A stretch of 64,000 nucleotides of DNA from Candidatus Moraniibacteriota bacterium (GCA_030645735.1 JAUSNP010000003.1:1-64000), one strand, 5' to 3'; shown: positions 9,908 to 18,721, numbered from the stretch's first letter. The notes: generated by a model not told the origin, from the sequence alone. Program-made: numbers and translations.

Positions 9908-11266
9908 CTATTCTACTATAAACTTTCCCTGCACCATTCCCATCCAACAACTAAACGGAATTGTCCCGGTTGTTTTGGGTGTGAATTCAACAATATTATC
10001 CCCAGACTTTAGCGGCTTAGAAATATTCAAGCTTGGTACGATTATTTTGTTTGTACACCCTGTGACCTGATCACCTTTGATGATCCATTTCACTGGCACG
10101 CCTTTTTTTATTTTCAAAGTGGCCGGAGAAAAGCCTGAACTCAAAACATGCATTTCCACAATTTGTTGCTCTCCAACTACCTTTTGACCAGTCGCATCAT
10201 TTTTCTGTTCAGTTTTTTTGGCATCCTGCGTGCTCAAAACATTGGTATTCACCCCACGCAAGGCCAGACCAGATTGCAAAGTGAAAATGGCAAACAAAAC
10301 CACTAAAATTCCGGCTACTTTTTGGAAAACAACCATCTTGCTTCCCTTGGTCCAAGAAGTGGTGATGCCTAAAATCAACAGGGATGGTACGGTACCTAGG
10401 GCAAAAATCAACAAAGTCATTCCGCCTATCCAAAAACTGCCGGCGGTCAGGGCGAAAATCTGCATACTCTGCGTGAAACCGCAGGGCAAAAAGAAACTCA
10501 GTCCGCCCAATACAAATGGCGCGGCTTTATGCTCTGATGCTTTTAATCGAGACCAGTTGGCTGTCAAAGATTTTGGCATGCTAATTCCGATACTAGAGAT
10601 AGAAGGCATGATACCTAAAATATTAAGTCCTAACCAGCCCATCACAATTGCGATCAAAATCGTAAAGACAGAAACAAAATTGCCACTGACATTCAATTCA
10701 CCGCCAATCAAACCCAAGAGACCACCTAGGACAAAAAATGTCACCAAGCGACCCGCATGAAAAAGCAAATTTGGTTTCACGGCATTGTTGAAAAATCCAC
10801 TGCCCTCAGCTTTATACTTTTCCCCAAAAGCAATGATGACTGCGCCCACCACAGCAAGACACGATGAGACTGAAGCGACCAAGCCAATCAAAAATGCCAT
10901 GCCAAAGGACACATTGGCGCTTTGTATGTTGATTCGGTCAATAAGACCTGAGTTTTGAAAGAATTTGAACAGCCCAACAATAACTATGACAATAACAATT
11001 GCTTTGATCCAATCAGCAACCGCTGATTCGGGTTTCGCATCATCTTTTTTGATTTCATTTTCAAAAGCCTCATAACCAAATTTCTTAGCTACCTTTTGAA
11101 TTTCCGAAAAATTTGGCTCCACCTCTTCAAAATCAACCTCACCAGTATTTTTCAACCGATCCACGCGCACATCTTTCACGCCAGCAATTTGCCGAAATTC
11201 ATCATCCAACAATTTCTCACAACTGACGCAGTGCATGCCCTTGATAAAAAACTTCTTTGTACTCAT
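9908..11266 (-). CDS. HMA - TauE/SafE membrane - cupredoxin fusion, copper handling
   Basis: 452 aa with three parts: an HMA domain with GMHCVSCEK (residues about 9-17); a TauE/SafE-type membrane domain (about 85-335, paired Gly/Pro-rich helices such as FFLPCGFTQSMQ); and a C-terminal cupredoxin-like domain (about 370-452) with GCTNKI and FSCWMGM, a Cys/Met-type copper site. Fusions of this kind occur with copper ATPases and are thought to move or store copper outside the membrane; the exact reaction is unproven. It sits between csoR and copA on the same strand and is presumably derepressed by copper. A Cys-Pro pair in the membrane part also resembles DsbD/CcdA-type electron carriers, so a redox function is an alternative. 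Confidence 0.88.
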   Translation of the reverse strand: MSTKKFFIKGMHCVSCEKLLDDEFRQIAGVKDVRVDRLKNTGEVDFEEVEPNFSEIQKVAKKFGYEAFENEIKKDDAKPESAVADWIKAIVIVIVIVGLFKFFQNSGLIDRINIQSANVSFGMAFLIGLVASVSSCLAVVGAVIIAFGEKYKAEGSGFFNNAVKPNLLFHAGRLVTFFVLGGLLGLIGGELNVSGNFVSVFTILIAIVMGWLGLNILGIMPSISSIGISMPKSLTANWSRLKASEHKAAPFVLGGLSFFLPCGFTQSMQIFALTAGSFWIGGMTLLIFALGTVPSLLILGITTSWTKGSKMVVFQKVAGILVVLFAIFTLQSGLALRGVNTNVLSTQDAKKTEQKNDATGQKVVGEQQIVEMHVLSSGFSPATLKIKKGVPVKWIIKGDQVTGCTNKIIVPSLNISKPLKSGDNIVEFTPKTTGTIPFSCWMGMVQGKFIVE

Positions 11267-11430
11267 AAAATTATTCTGAGCGAAAATATTTTTTAATTTT
11301 AAGGAATTTCTGTCCGAAAAATATGATTTTGTCTAAAATTTTTCGTTTAGCATATCGAGCGAGAAGAAATTTTAGCTACAAAGTAGAATTTTAAGTTAAA
11401 TTCCGAAAAAATTAAGAAATATTTAGCTTA

Positions 11431-11694
11431 TTATTTGCTCATTTTATTAATTTTTAAAATTTCCTCAATCATCTCCACTTTCCTCTTTTCATTTGTGCCT
11501 TTCATCGCATTGGCGAAACAACTGTGCAAATGTCTTTCCATCAATTTGTTGTTAGCCGATTTCAACAGTCCCATCACCGCCAAATTCTGTTGCAAAATAT
11601 CAATGCAATATTCCTTATTCTCCACCATCTTGATCACATTGCTCAAATGCGTACTAGCTTTTTTAAGAGCTATTAGTATTTCCTTATCCTCCAT
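11431..11694 (-). CDS. csoR: CsoR-family copper-sensing repressor
   Basis: 87 aa, all-helical. The Cu(I) ligands of the family are present in the expected spacing: Cys30, His55 and Cys59 (EYC ... ERHLHSC). CsoR binds DNA as a tetramer and releases it on Cu(I) binding. First gene of the copper set; its promoter (11794-11821) overlaps a CsoR-like operator at 11776-11792. Small size and lack of a separate HTH match the family. Confidence 0.93.
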   Translation of the reverse strand: MEDKEILIALKKASTHLSNVIKMVENKEYCIDILQQNLAVMGLLKSANNKLMERHLHSCFANAMKGTNEKRKVEMIEEILKINKMSK

Positions 11695-11737
11695 ATGTTT
11701 TAAAACTAAAATTTATAAATTACAACTTGTTTGGTAA

Positions 11738-11762
11738 TTGGGATTTGGGATTTGGAAATTGC
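11738..11762. repeat. Short word repeat in csoR leader
   Basis: Three near-copies of GGGATTTGG/TTTGGAAATT in tandem. Same style as the word arrays elsewhere in the window, but only one arm. Confidence 0.5.
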
Positions 11763-11775
11763 GCCCTCAGACGCC

Positions 11776-11821
11776 TACCTCCCCCCTAGGTACATCATAC
11801 TCTGTCTATTGTGGCTGTCAA
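11776..11821 (-). promoter_or_regulatory. csoR promoter with CsoR-type operator
   Basis: On the minus strand, TTGACA (11816-11821), a 16-base spacer and TATGAT (11794-11799) form a strong promoter. Immediately after the -10, TACCT-CCCCCCT-AGGTA (11776-11792 on plus) is an inverted repeat around a C-tract, the architecture known for CsoR operators. Binding there would block transcription start, giving autoregulated copper induction. Confidence 0.8.
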
Positions 11822-11837
11822 GCATTTAAAATGCCAC

Positions 11838-11865
11838 AAAAAAATAGGGCTTACTTGCCCTATTC
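11838..11865 (-). terminator. Terminator of tsaC
   Basis: Stem AATAGGGC/GCCCTATT overlapping the tsaC stop codon, then a U-run on the minus strand. Confidence 0.8.
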
Positions 11866-12441
11866 CTTGATTTCCACTGCCCCCTCTCGCACTACTCGCA
11901 ATTCACCGTCTTCAATCCTCACAATAGTCGAGGGTGGCGAATCGATTTCACCTTGATCGACATAGAAGTCTATTTGCTCACCGAAATAATTTTGTGCTTC
12001 AGTGATTGTTCTGGCTGGCGCCAAGCCTTCAATATTGGCACTAGGTGCCACCAATGGACCAGCTTTGTCTAATAGCTCCAACAGATCCGATCTGTCTGGC
12101 CAGCGGAAAGCTAGGCTGTTTTGACCCCGTTGCAAATATTGAAATTTCTCACTGGCGCATGGCAAAATCACGCTCACCTGCCCCGGCCAAAAGTCTGCAA
12201 TTTTTTCCCTAACTTCGTCATCCAAAACAATACCAAAAAATTCCAAGTCAGCTAATGAACTGATTAAAATTATCGGCGGCTTGTTCAAGTCTCTTTGGCG
12301 TAATTGATAAATTCGTTCAACCGCATCTTCTCGCAAAGCCGAGCCAACAAGGCCATACAAAGTGTCAGTTGGCAAAACACCCACCCCGCCACTTTTTATG
12401 GTATCAATCAATTCTGGCTCAAACTTTTTATACATTTTCAT
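11860..12441 (-). CDS. tsaC: L-threonylcarbamoyladenylate synthase
   Basis: About 194 aa. TsaC/Sua5/YrdC makes threonylcarbamoyl-AMP from Thr, bicarbonate and ATP for the t6A modification at position 37 of ANN-decoding tRNAs. Family motifs: PTDTLYGL near the N-terminus, KxR-like binding residues in YQLRQRDLNKP, and VAPSANIEG in the C-terminal half. The size is that of TsaC, without the Sua5 extension. I choose ATG 12441; a TTG at 12462 would add seven residues and an ATG at 12435 would remove two. No SD is visible. Confidence 0.93.
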   Translation of the reverse strand: MKMYKKFEPELIDTIKSGGVGVLPTDTLYGLVGSALREDAVERIYQLRQRDLNKPPIILISSLADLEFFGIVLDDEVREKIADFWPGQVSVILPCASEKFQYLQRGQNSLAFRWPDRSDLLELLDKAGPLVAPSANIEGLAPARTITEAQNYFGEQIDFYVDQGEIDSPPSTIVRIEDGELRVVREGAVEIKE

Positions 12442-12506
12442 ATCAAAAATATAGCTATTCAAATTGGATTACTCTTCTATACTAGCAGAGATGCGCTCTT
12501 TTATGC

Positions 12507-12533
12507 AAAAAGCTCCGCCTAAGCGGAGCTTTT
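12507..12533 (-). terminator. Terminator of the DUF5667-like gene
   Basis: Stem AAAGCTCCGC/GCGGAGCTTT with A/T runs on both sides, so it may work in both directions; it lies 18 bases after the stop of the CDS at 12551. Confidence 0.8.
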
Positions 12534-12550
12534 GATTTATTCAGAAAGTT

Positions 12551-13642
12551 TTATGAAAACAATCTCACTAGCCAACCAAAGACACTTGGCTTATTTTCAT
12601 TGATATTTGCGAACTCCTGCAATTTAGTATTTTCCTGTTGCAATACTTTGACTTGATCCTGCAACACATCTTTCACGGCCTGATCTGAGGCTTGAGTCAT
12701 TAGCTGAGTCAAAACAGCAATCCTGTTTTGGTTCTGTGCTATTTCATTTCTAACCTCTTTAATATTTTCATAATCAGCCCCGATTAAAAATTGCGCGAAA
12801 CCGCTTCTTCCATTTACAGCCTTTACTGCATTTTCAACTTTAAGCTGAGAATCATTTTGCGCTTGAGCCACAACTTTGACTTGTTGGCCAATTCCACCTT
12901 CTCGCTCACCAACTGCTTTCAATGTGTGCACAAATTGAGCCACGCTATTTTTATATTCCTTGGCAACCTCATTCTCCAATTCATCTTCCTCTCCTTCTTC
13001 ATCTGCTTCTTCATCATCAAAACCCTTGCCCAGCCTATCTTCTAAACCGTCCCGCTTGTCTTCAATAATGTCCAGCAAGTCCTCTGCTCCAGCCAAATCA
13101 CCACTATTGATCTTAGCTTTAACTTGCGAAATCAAATCCTTTATTTCTCCTAAGGAAGCTGTGAATGGATCCACATCAGCTCCGCTATTAGCCAAAGCGC
13201 TTATCTTGATTTCTAACTTTCTTACATCTTTATTTGCGTCTTGCATCTCTTCAGTTATGTCTTCCGCTGAATCGCTTTCAACTTCATCTTGTTCGTCCCC
13301 GTCTTGCTCATCTTCTTCCTCCTTATCACCTGCTACGGCTGATTTGGTGCGCACTCTTTCAGTTTTGGCTTGTCTCGCTTCTTCAACATCGTCATCCTCC
13401 TTTGAGGTTTTTCCATTTTGTTCCGCTTTATCATTTTCATCTTCATCCTCATTCTTGTTCTCTTCAACATCCTTATTATCTTCATCATTCTTGTTTTCCT
13501 CAGCTCCCTGCTCATCTTCTGCAGAGGCGACATGAATATTCATCCGGCTAAGCGCGCTAGAAAACCCAGCGTATGAAATTCCCAGAACAAACAGGATGGC
13601 AATTGCCATCACGAGGCTTGGCGATTTTTTTGTTTTTTGCAT
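12551..13642 (-). CDS. Exported acidic coiled-coil protein (DUF5667-like)
   Basis: 363 aa. An N-terminal signal or anchor segment (about residues 10-32) is followed by a very acidic low-complexity stretch (about 40-140, runs of Glu/Asp/Asn/Lys), then helical coiled-coil sequence. The helical part resembles DUF5667-type proteins found beside ECF sigma factors in CPR genomes. Third gene after the ECF sigma and its membrane partner on the same strand, so it may be a target or effector of that sigma. No catalytic motif. Opposite-strand Ser-rich ORFs over this stretch are codon-bias shadows. Confidence 0.7.
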   Translation of the reverse strand: MQKTKKSPSLVMAIAILFVLGISYAGFSSALSRMNIHVASAEDEQGAEENKNDEDNKDVEENKNEDEDENDKAEQNGKTSKEDDDVEEARQAKTERVRTKSAVAGDKEEEDEQDGDEQDEVESDSAEDITEEMQDANKDVRKLEIKISALANSGADVDPFTASLGEIKDLISQVKAKINSGDLAGAEDLLDIIEDKRDGLEDRLGKGFDDEEADEEGEEDELENEVAKEYKNSVAQFVHTLKAVGEREGGIGQQVKVVAQAQNDSQLKVENAVKAVNGRSGFAQFLIGADYENIKEVRNEIAQNQNRIAVLTQLMTQASDQAVKDVLQDQVKVLQQENTKLQEFANINENKPSVFGWLVRLFS

Positions 13643-13714
13643 TTTTTTAAAAAAAAATAATTAACTCGACTATGTCACACTACAAATATACCCCCACCTT
13701 GATAAATACGCAAT

Positions 13715-14563
13715 CTACTCCTCATTTATTTCATCTCCAGTTGCCTCTTCATTCAAATCTTCTGCCAAATCAATCTCAACGTCAGAATATTCATCATTTG
13801 TATTTTCTTGGCTTGAAATTTCCTTAGATTTTTTCTCCGAAACGACTTCCACATCTTCATCTTCAGTCTCATCCACAGTGGGAATCTTTTTTTCCACCAA
13901 TAACACTTGATTTTTTTCCTCCTTCTCTTCTTTTTCCTTTTTTATCAGCGCATCGATATCCGTATCATTCTGTCTGTTTTGACCTAATGAGCTGTTATCA
14001 TTGTGCGTTTCACTATCTCTATCATCAGATTCGTCAGCTTCCTTATAATTATGTTCCCCAGCAACATTCTTTTCATTTTCTATATTCACCAAATCATGCT
14101 CGACTATCCTGTTTAGATTAGTTTCATTTTTCTCCTCCCATTTGCTGATCGGGGATATCTTTTGATACAACGGCAATTTTTCTATCAATTGTTGTTCTAT
14201 TTTTTCAGCCTTACCGCTGGCAAAAACGAAATATCCAAACAGAGCGTTCACAGCTAACAAAATGACAACCAAAGACAAAATTCTAACTTTATATATCCAG
14301 CCTAGCCGATTTACAATCATACGACCCACTAGCAAAAACATAACGAATACCACCATCCAAAAAAACGGTAGGCTGGAAAGATTTTTGTTATTATTTTCAA
14401 AACTCGCAATATCCAGAATTATTCCAAAAGAAATTGCGCCACCAACAAGCATCAGCGCGAAGAGACCTCCAAAAAATAAATTTTGAATTGTAAAAAACCA
14501 TCTGGGTCTAATCCAAATATTTTCTTTCTCTATTTTTGCTAATATTTTTTCATCTAAGCTCAT
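13715..14563 (-). CDS. Membrane partner of ECF sigma, putative anti-sigma factor
   Basis: 282 aa. The N-terminal ~30 residues are soluble (MSLDEKILAKIEKENIWIRP), then come three hydrophobic segments (about 25-50, 68-85, 92-115) and a long acidic tail. Its start overlaps the end of the sigma gene by 14 bases, so the two are translationally coupled, the usual arrangement of an ECF sigma and its anti-sigma. No zinc-finger (HxxxCxxC) motif is seen, so the anti-sigma role is inferred from position and topology only. Confidence 0.65.
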   Translation of the reverse strand: MSLDEKILAKIEKENIWIRPRWFFTIQNLFFGGLFALMLVGGAISFGIILDIASFENNNKNLSSLPFFWMVVFVMFLLVGRMIVNRLGWIYKVRILSLVVILLAVNALFGYFVFASGKAEKIEQQLIEKLPLYQKISPISKWEEKNETNLNRIVEHDLVNIENEKNVAGEHNYKEADESDDRDSETHNDNSSLGQNRQNDTDIDALIKKEKEEKEEKNQVLLVEKKIPTVDETEDEDVEVVSEKKSKEISSQENTNDEYSDVEIDLAEDLNEEATGDEINEE

Positions 14564-15134
14564 TCGATTTATTTTCTAAATATTTTTTTAACCTTATTTT
14601 AGCTCGCCTCAGCATAGTACCTATCGTAGAAACTGGCTTTTTTAAAATTTCACCTATCTCCTCATAGCTCTTATCTTCTAAATATTTCAGAACCAAAATT
14701 TCTTTATATTTATATGGCAATTTATTCAAAATCATATTCATTTCATCGGCTTCACCTCTATCTATTATATCCCTGACTAAATCTTCATTCGAAGTCAGCA
14801 CTGCTGACAAATTATCGTTGGCTTCCAAGGAAATATTGTTTGAGTGCTTTTTATATCTTCTCCAATGATCTATACATTCATTGTGTGCAATTCCATAAAG
14901 CCAATTGGAAAATTTATGTTCTTTTTTAAGGCTGTTTATATTTACATAGGCTTTGATGAAAATATTTTGAAGCATGTCATCAATCTCCTCCTTATTTTTG
15001 CCACTCATTTTCCATACATAGCCACCTAGCTTTTTTTCATATCTTCTAATCAAGATGCCGAAAAAGGCTTTGTCCTTGATGACAAGTTCAGCTATTTCTT
15101 CATCACTATATTGTTCGAATCCTGATGTATCCAA
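14550..15134 (-). CDS. ECF-type RNA polymerase sigma factor
   Basis: 194 aa. Region 2 covers about residues 20-90 (IDDMLQNIFIKAYVNINSLK ... NWLYGIAHNECIDHWRR), and region 4 about 130-190 (LPYKYKEILVLKYLEDKSYEEI with the helix-turn-helix VSTIGTMLRRAKIRLKKYL). No region 3, as expected for the ECF class. The start is probably TTG 15134; I found no better ATG upstream. First gene of a three-gene set with the membrane protein and the acidic exported protein. Confidence 0.9.
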   Translation of the reverse strand: MDTSGFEQYSDEEIAELVIKDKAFFGILIRRYEKKLGGYVWKMSGKNKEEIDDMLQNIFIKAYVNINSLKKEHKFSNWLYGIAHNECIDHWRRYKKHSNNISLEANDNLSAVLTSNEDLVRDIIDRGEADEMNMILNKLPYKYKEILVLKYLEDKSYEEIGEILKKPVSTIGTMLRRAKIRLKKYLENKSNELR

Positions 15135-15272
15135 AATTTTGTTGCTTATTATAAGATACGCAAATTACCTATGATTTATTTCCCTGCAATTGCCCAAGGC
15201 CTGCTAATCTGATAATATTATATCAAAAGAAGCCTTGCTTGGCATCAATATTTATCTTAATATTTTACAAAA

Positions 15273-15965
15273 ATGGCTTATTCCAGAGAAAAATTAATCA
15301 TCTCGGCCGATGATTTCGGCATCAGCCAGTTGGCCAATGACCACATTCTGGCCTTGGTCGAAGCTGGCAAGCTGAATCGCGTGTCAGTCATGGCTCACGG
15401 CAAATTCACTCCGGAAGAGATTGCCAGACTCAAAAAAACTGGGATAAAGTTGGACATCCATTTGGATTCAGCCTCAGAAATAGCAACTGACAGAAAATTA
15501 CGAGCTGGAATTTTTCTGCGCGGAATAAAATTTATTCTCGCCTACCTGTCTGATTCTGGAAATCATTCTGCAAAATCAGACTGGCAAAATCAAATACAAA
15601 AATTTAACATTCTCTTTGGCCAAAATCCTGATGGCCTCAATTCTCATCAGCATATTCATTTTTTTCCCGCTTATTTCAAAATAATCACCCAGCTAGCGCA
15701 AAAAAATAGTATTGTTTTTATTCGATTTGGAGCAGAAAAAATTCTTGGGAGCAATAATCTAATTTGTTGTATCTTATCTTGCTTGCGAAAAATAAATCAC
15801 AAAAATTTTATCGTTTCAAAACTAGAGTCGTCTGATTATATGGTCAGTTTGGACTGGCTAGGTAATTTACCAAAATTTTTGGATACTTTGCCTGAAGGCA
15901 TCACGGAAATCGTTTGTCATCCGGAACGCCCAGAAGAACTTGAAATCATCAAAAAATATTTCTAA
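15273..15965 (+). CDS. YdjC/ChbG-family polysaccharide deacetylase
   Basis: 230 aa. Members remove acetyl or formyl groups from sugars (ChbG from chitooligosaccharides, HpnK in hopanoid synthesis) with a metal bound by Asp and His. Here ADDFG (Asp13, Asp14), DIHLD (61-65), SHQHIHF (His125, His127) and a C-terminal CHPERPEEL match the family. A neutral ATG start at 15273 lacks an SD. It is convergent with the sortase gene and divergent from the sigma cluster. The natural substrate is unknown; cell-surface glycan editing is plausible. Confidence 0.85.
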   Translation: MAYSREKLIISADDFGISQLANDHILALVEAGKLNRVSVMAHGKFTPEEIARLKKTGIKLDIHLDSASEIATDRKLRAGIFLRGIKFILAYLSDSGNHSAKSDWQNQIQKFNILFGQNPDGLNSHQHIHFFPAYFKIITQLAQKNSIVFIRFGAEKILGSNNLICCILSCLRKINHKNFIVSKLESSDYMVSLDWLGNLPKFLDTLPEGITEIVCHPERPEELEIIKKYF

Positions 15966-15975
15966 AAAATATATC

Positions 15976-16572
15976 TTATTCTTTGTCTGCAAATACCACT
16001 AGTCTTTTAGAATAACTTTTGGAATCTTTGTTCCAAGTCCCTTCACAAGTGATGAGGTTTAGATGTGACTGTTCATCCTCAGAACTGAATATATCAGTAG
16101 CATCAGCATTCGGTTCCAGACTGCGTTGTTCGCGCACCACAAAAGCAGTCCTCACTCCATTTTCATCTTCGACATATATTTTATCACCTGCCTTTAGCTG
16201 GTGCAGATTATCAAACACTGAGCCTTGGCCATTTTTCCATGTTCCATAGTGACCCGTAATGACTGCACTGCCATTCTCCCCTGGCAGTGAGCCAAGCTCA
16301 AACCATGCTACTGTGTCTGGACCTTTCGGTGTGTCCATGGCGCCATCTGGCGCCAGTGCCAAAGACTCGACTACAGCATCAACACCAATATTTGGAATTT
16401 TGAGACGCATTGGCTTGCCTACTGGCGAAACTGAGATTGTTTGTTCTTGCTCAACAGACGATATTGGACTGCTTTGCTTTGAAATTTTCCAGCCCACATA
16501 ACCAACAACGATTGCAAAGAATGTAAATCCAATAAAGACCAACGCCAATCGTATTTTACCAGATAAATTCAT
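15976..16572 (-). CDS. Class F-type sortase
   Basis: About 199 aa. Transpeptidase that cuts surface proteins at an LPxTG-like motif and links them to the cell surface. It has one N-terminal membrane anchor and the sortase triad: His in GHYGTW (near residue 106), Cys in LITCEGTW (near 173) and Arg in SKRLVVFA (near 189). I start at ATG 16572; the frame stays open to a TTG at 16605, but that codon lies in a perfect hairpin (16592-16621), so the longer form is unlikely. It lies downstream of a secreted protein ending with a possible sorting motif. Confidence 0.88.
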   Translation of the reverse strand: MNLSGKIRLALVFIGFTFFAIVVGYVGWKISKQSSPISSVEQEQTISVSPVGKPMRLKIPNIGVDAVVESLALAPDGAMDTPKGPDTVAWFELGSLPGENGSAVITGHYGTWKNGQGSVFDNLHQLKAGDKIYVEDENGVRTAFVVREQRSLEPNADATDIFSSEDEQSHLNLITCEGTWNKDSKSYSKRLVVFADKE

Positions 16573-16591
16573 ACTTTTATTGATAGAGACT

Positions 16592-16621
16592 AAGAGCCAA
16601 GCCAACGCTGGCTTGGCTCTT
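16592..16621 (-). terminator. Perfect 13-bp hairpin between surface protein and sortase
   Basis: Stem 16592-16604 pairs with 16609-16621 (AAGAGCCAAGCCA), loop of four bases. No immediate U-run on the minus strand, so it may be a partial terminator or an mRNA stability element controlling sortase levels. Confidence 0.6.
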
Positions 16622-16655
16622 CACCTAAGATATCTTTTTTTATATTTGCTTTGAA

Positions 16656-17795
16656 CTAAAATAGTGAAATTATTTGTTGAAAAATTGTGCTCCAAAAATT
16701 GTTTTCGCCGCCAAATCCTGCGCTAGGCAAACCTGGTGTGGAAACTTTAACAGTCGCCTTGTCAGTGTCTTTTATTCTTTCACCATTGGCCGTTCCTTTG
16801 GCAGTCACTGTGTTGGTTTCAGTTTCCTTAACTTTTTTAGTACAATCATATTTCCATTCTTCATCTATGTCTAACAATTCATCATCATTTTCATCACCTG
16901 AAACATAATCCACATCATCACATTTGTCATCTTTGACTGAAATGTCACTCAAAGCAACATCGCCTTCATTGGTGACTTTGTAGGTGAAAGTAACTTTCTT
17001 GGGTCCTGAATTCAATTTATAATCACTGGCTGTTTTTTTAACCTTGATATCAGAGTTCGTATCTTCACTTTCATCCACCAATTCATCCGAAGAAGTTGCA
17101 CAGGTTGCCCTAGTGATTGTATTTGAATCTAAGGTAACGGCACCATTTCGCGCTAAGGCTCTACCATTATTTATAGTTGCGCCTGTATTTAATGTGATAG
17201 ACGTCAAGGCTAAAATATTTCCTTTGAAACTTGTAGTCGTTCCTAATGTTGCTGAGCTCCCAACTTGCCAAAAGACATGGCAAGATTGAGCGCTATTAAT
17301 CAAACTGACTTTGCTGCCCGAAGCGGTGGTAAGAGTGGATCCCATTTTAAAAATAAAAACAGCATCGAGGTCTCCTTCGCCATCAAGTGTCAATGTTCCT
17401 GTCAATTGTGCGGAAGAATCAAAGCAATAAACACCCGGCGTAAGAACTTTTCCACCCAAATTTTGTCCGGTCAAATTTTGATCACATGCTTGGCCGCTAG
17501 CATTGACATACGCAGCTGTTAAATCAATTTGCGCCTGGTCTGCTACTCCGTCGGCTGCATGCGTTGTCCCACTAAGCGTACCTGGTGGAAAACCAGAGAT
17601 TGCAGAGCCGGCTGATACGCCCAAATCACCAGTTAGCACACTTGAGCCAGTGTTAGTGACTGTGGAGCCACCCAGAACAGCAAAGTCGCCTGCAGTCAAA
17701 AGAGGTACCTGGGTTGCGGCCTTGGCTAATTCAGTTAAACTAAACATAAGTGCCATAGCCACAGTGACCATTAAAAACCGATTGAGCTTTTGCAT
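16656..17795 (-). CDS. Secreted DUF3494 (ice-binding-like) plus DUF11 protein, likely sortase substrate
   Basis: 379 aa. Signal peptide at residues 1-26 ending AKA. Residues about 30-215 form a DUF3494 ice-binding-like beta-solenoid domain (VLTGDLGVSAGSAISGFPPG, TPGVYCF, ALTSITLNTGATINNG). After an acidic linker comes a DUF11-type beta-sandwich (about 245-350, FTYKVTNEGDVALSDI). The C-terminus is PGLPSAGFGGEN followed by a hydrophobic stretch, resembling an LPxxG sorting signal but with no basic tail. The sortase lies 84 bases downstream. Function is probably adhesion; real ice binding is not implied. Confidence 0.82.
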   Translation of the reverse strand: MQKLNRFLMVTVAMALMFSLTELAKAATQVPLLTAGDFAVLGGSTVTNTGSSVLTGDLGVSAGSAISGFPPGTLSGTTHAADGVADQAQIDLTAAYVNASGQACDQNLTGQNLGGKVLTPGVYCFDSSAQLTGTLTLDGEGDLDAVFIFKMGSTLTTASGSKVSLINSAQSCHVFWQVGSSATLGTTTSFKGNILALTSITLNTGATINNGRALARNGAVTLDSNTITRATCATSSDELVDESEDTNSDIKVKKTASDYKLNSGPKKVTFTYKVTNEGDVALSDISVKDDKCDDVDYVSGDENDDELLDIDEEWKYDCTKKVKETETNTVTAKGTANGERIKDTDKATVKVSTPGLPSAGFGGENNFWSTIFQQIISLF

Positions 17796-17900
17796 ATTTT
17801 TATTGCTTATAATTTATAGAGTATTCTAACTGCCTCAACAGTACACCCTATTTGACAATTTTGCAAATTAGTATTGCTAAGTTATCCACAACTTTCCAAT

Positions 17901-17930
17901 AAAAGAAAAATACCCGACGGATCGGGTATT
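17901..17930 (-). terminator. Terminator of the 17971 gene
   Basis: Stem AATACCCGA/TCGGGTATT (17909-17930) then a U-rich run on the minus strand. Confidence 0.8.
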
Positions 17931-17970
17931 CTCTATCGCTATTGTTCGGCAACATATGCTATAAGGAGCT

Positions 17971-18369
17971 TTATTTGTGAACAACTTTTTTAGCCACTTT
18001 AGCTACACGAGCAGCGTCAGTCACAGCAGCTTGTTTGGCAGCTATGGCCAATTTGCTCATTGATTTCCAGTGTTTTTTCAAATCCTTGGCCAATTCTTCA
18101 ATTTCCGGTTGGCTGGCTTTCTTGCCCTTCTTATATTCCTTAGACACGGTGTCAATAATTTCATTGTACACTGGCTCAGTGATTTCTCGCGCCATTTCCA
18201 ATTTTTCCACCACTTCACCTTTCATTTTGATTGCCCACGCCTTGGCTTGTTTTTGATGTTTCTTGCCATTTTTCCCAAAGAAAAAATAGGCTGTTGCGGC
18301 CAGACCGGCTAGACTAGCACCGATCACAGCTAGCGTCGCTACCTTGGCTTTGCTCACTTTCTTTTGCAT
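17971..18369 (-). CDS. Single-pass membrane protein with basic helical tail (YtxH-like)
   Basis: 132 aa. One Ala/Gly-rich hydrophobic segment (about residues 10-32) is followed by a Lys-rich helical tail. The layout is that of YtxH-type stress proteins, but identity is too low to name a family. No catalytic motif. It follows the 18394 gene by 24 bases, so the two are probably cotranscribed, ending at the terminator at 17901. Confidence 0.65.
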   Translation of the reverse strand: MQKKVSKAKVATLAVIGASLAGLAATAYFFFGKNGKKHQKQAKAWAIKMKGEVVEKLEMAREITEPVYNEIIDTVSKEYKKGKKASQPEIEELAKDLKKHWKSMSKLAIAAKQAAVTDAARVAKVAKKVVHK

Positions 18370-18393
18370 AAAGTTTAAATTTATATTTATTAA

Positions 18394-18663
18394 TTATTTT
18401 TCGTCTTTTCTTGCACTGCGTTTTCTGTTGCGTGCTGGCGGAAAAAACATTCTGAAAATCAAATTGTCTTCCAAACGCTCTTTGAGCTCCAACACAAATT
18501 CTTCCGAATCCGCAAAATGATTTTGCAATTTTTCGGAAATCAAATAAAGATTTTTTCCAGCTTTGATAAAATAAAACAGCGCCACGGATAATAGCGCCGT
18601 CAATATCACCGTAGCGATGGCAGAGATGAAGAAAAAAATGTCAGCTTTGATAAGTGTTTCCAT
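18394..18663 (-). CDS. Small membrane protein with amphipathic tail (DUF948-like)
   Basis: About 89 aa: one long hydrophobic helix (about residues 7-32), then a helical segment (LYLISEKLQNHFADSEEFV) and a very basic C-terminus (PPARNRKRSARKDEK). I choose ATG 18663 because the six upstream residues add nothing conserved. Layout resembles DUF948 proteins. Function unknown; paired with the 17971 gene. Confidence 0.6.
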   Translation of the reverse strand: METLIKADIFFFISAIATVILTALLSVALFYFIKAGKNLYLISEKLQNHFADSEEFVLELKERLEDNLIFRMFFPPARNRKRSARKDEK

Positions 18664-18721
18664 ATCGTTAGTATACCTCAATAATCAAACCTGTCAAAAT
18701 GAACTGAACTATATAAAATTC

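Noticed and set aside
12960..13535. Ser-rich 191-codon plus-strand ORF
   Set aside because: It is the mirror of the Glu/Asp codon runs in the acidic coiled-coil gene on the minus strand.
16573..16605. TTG start for the sortase
   Set aside because: The codon lies within a perfect hairpin and adds only weakly hydrophobic residues; ATG 16572 gives a normal anchor.
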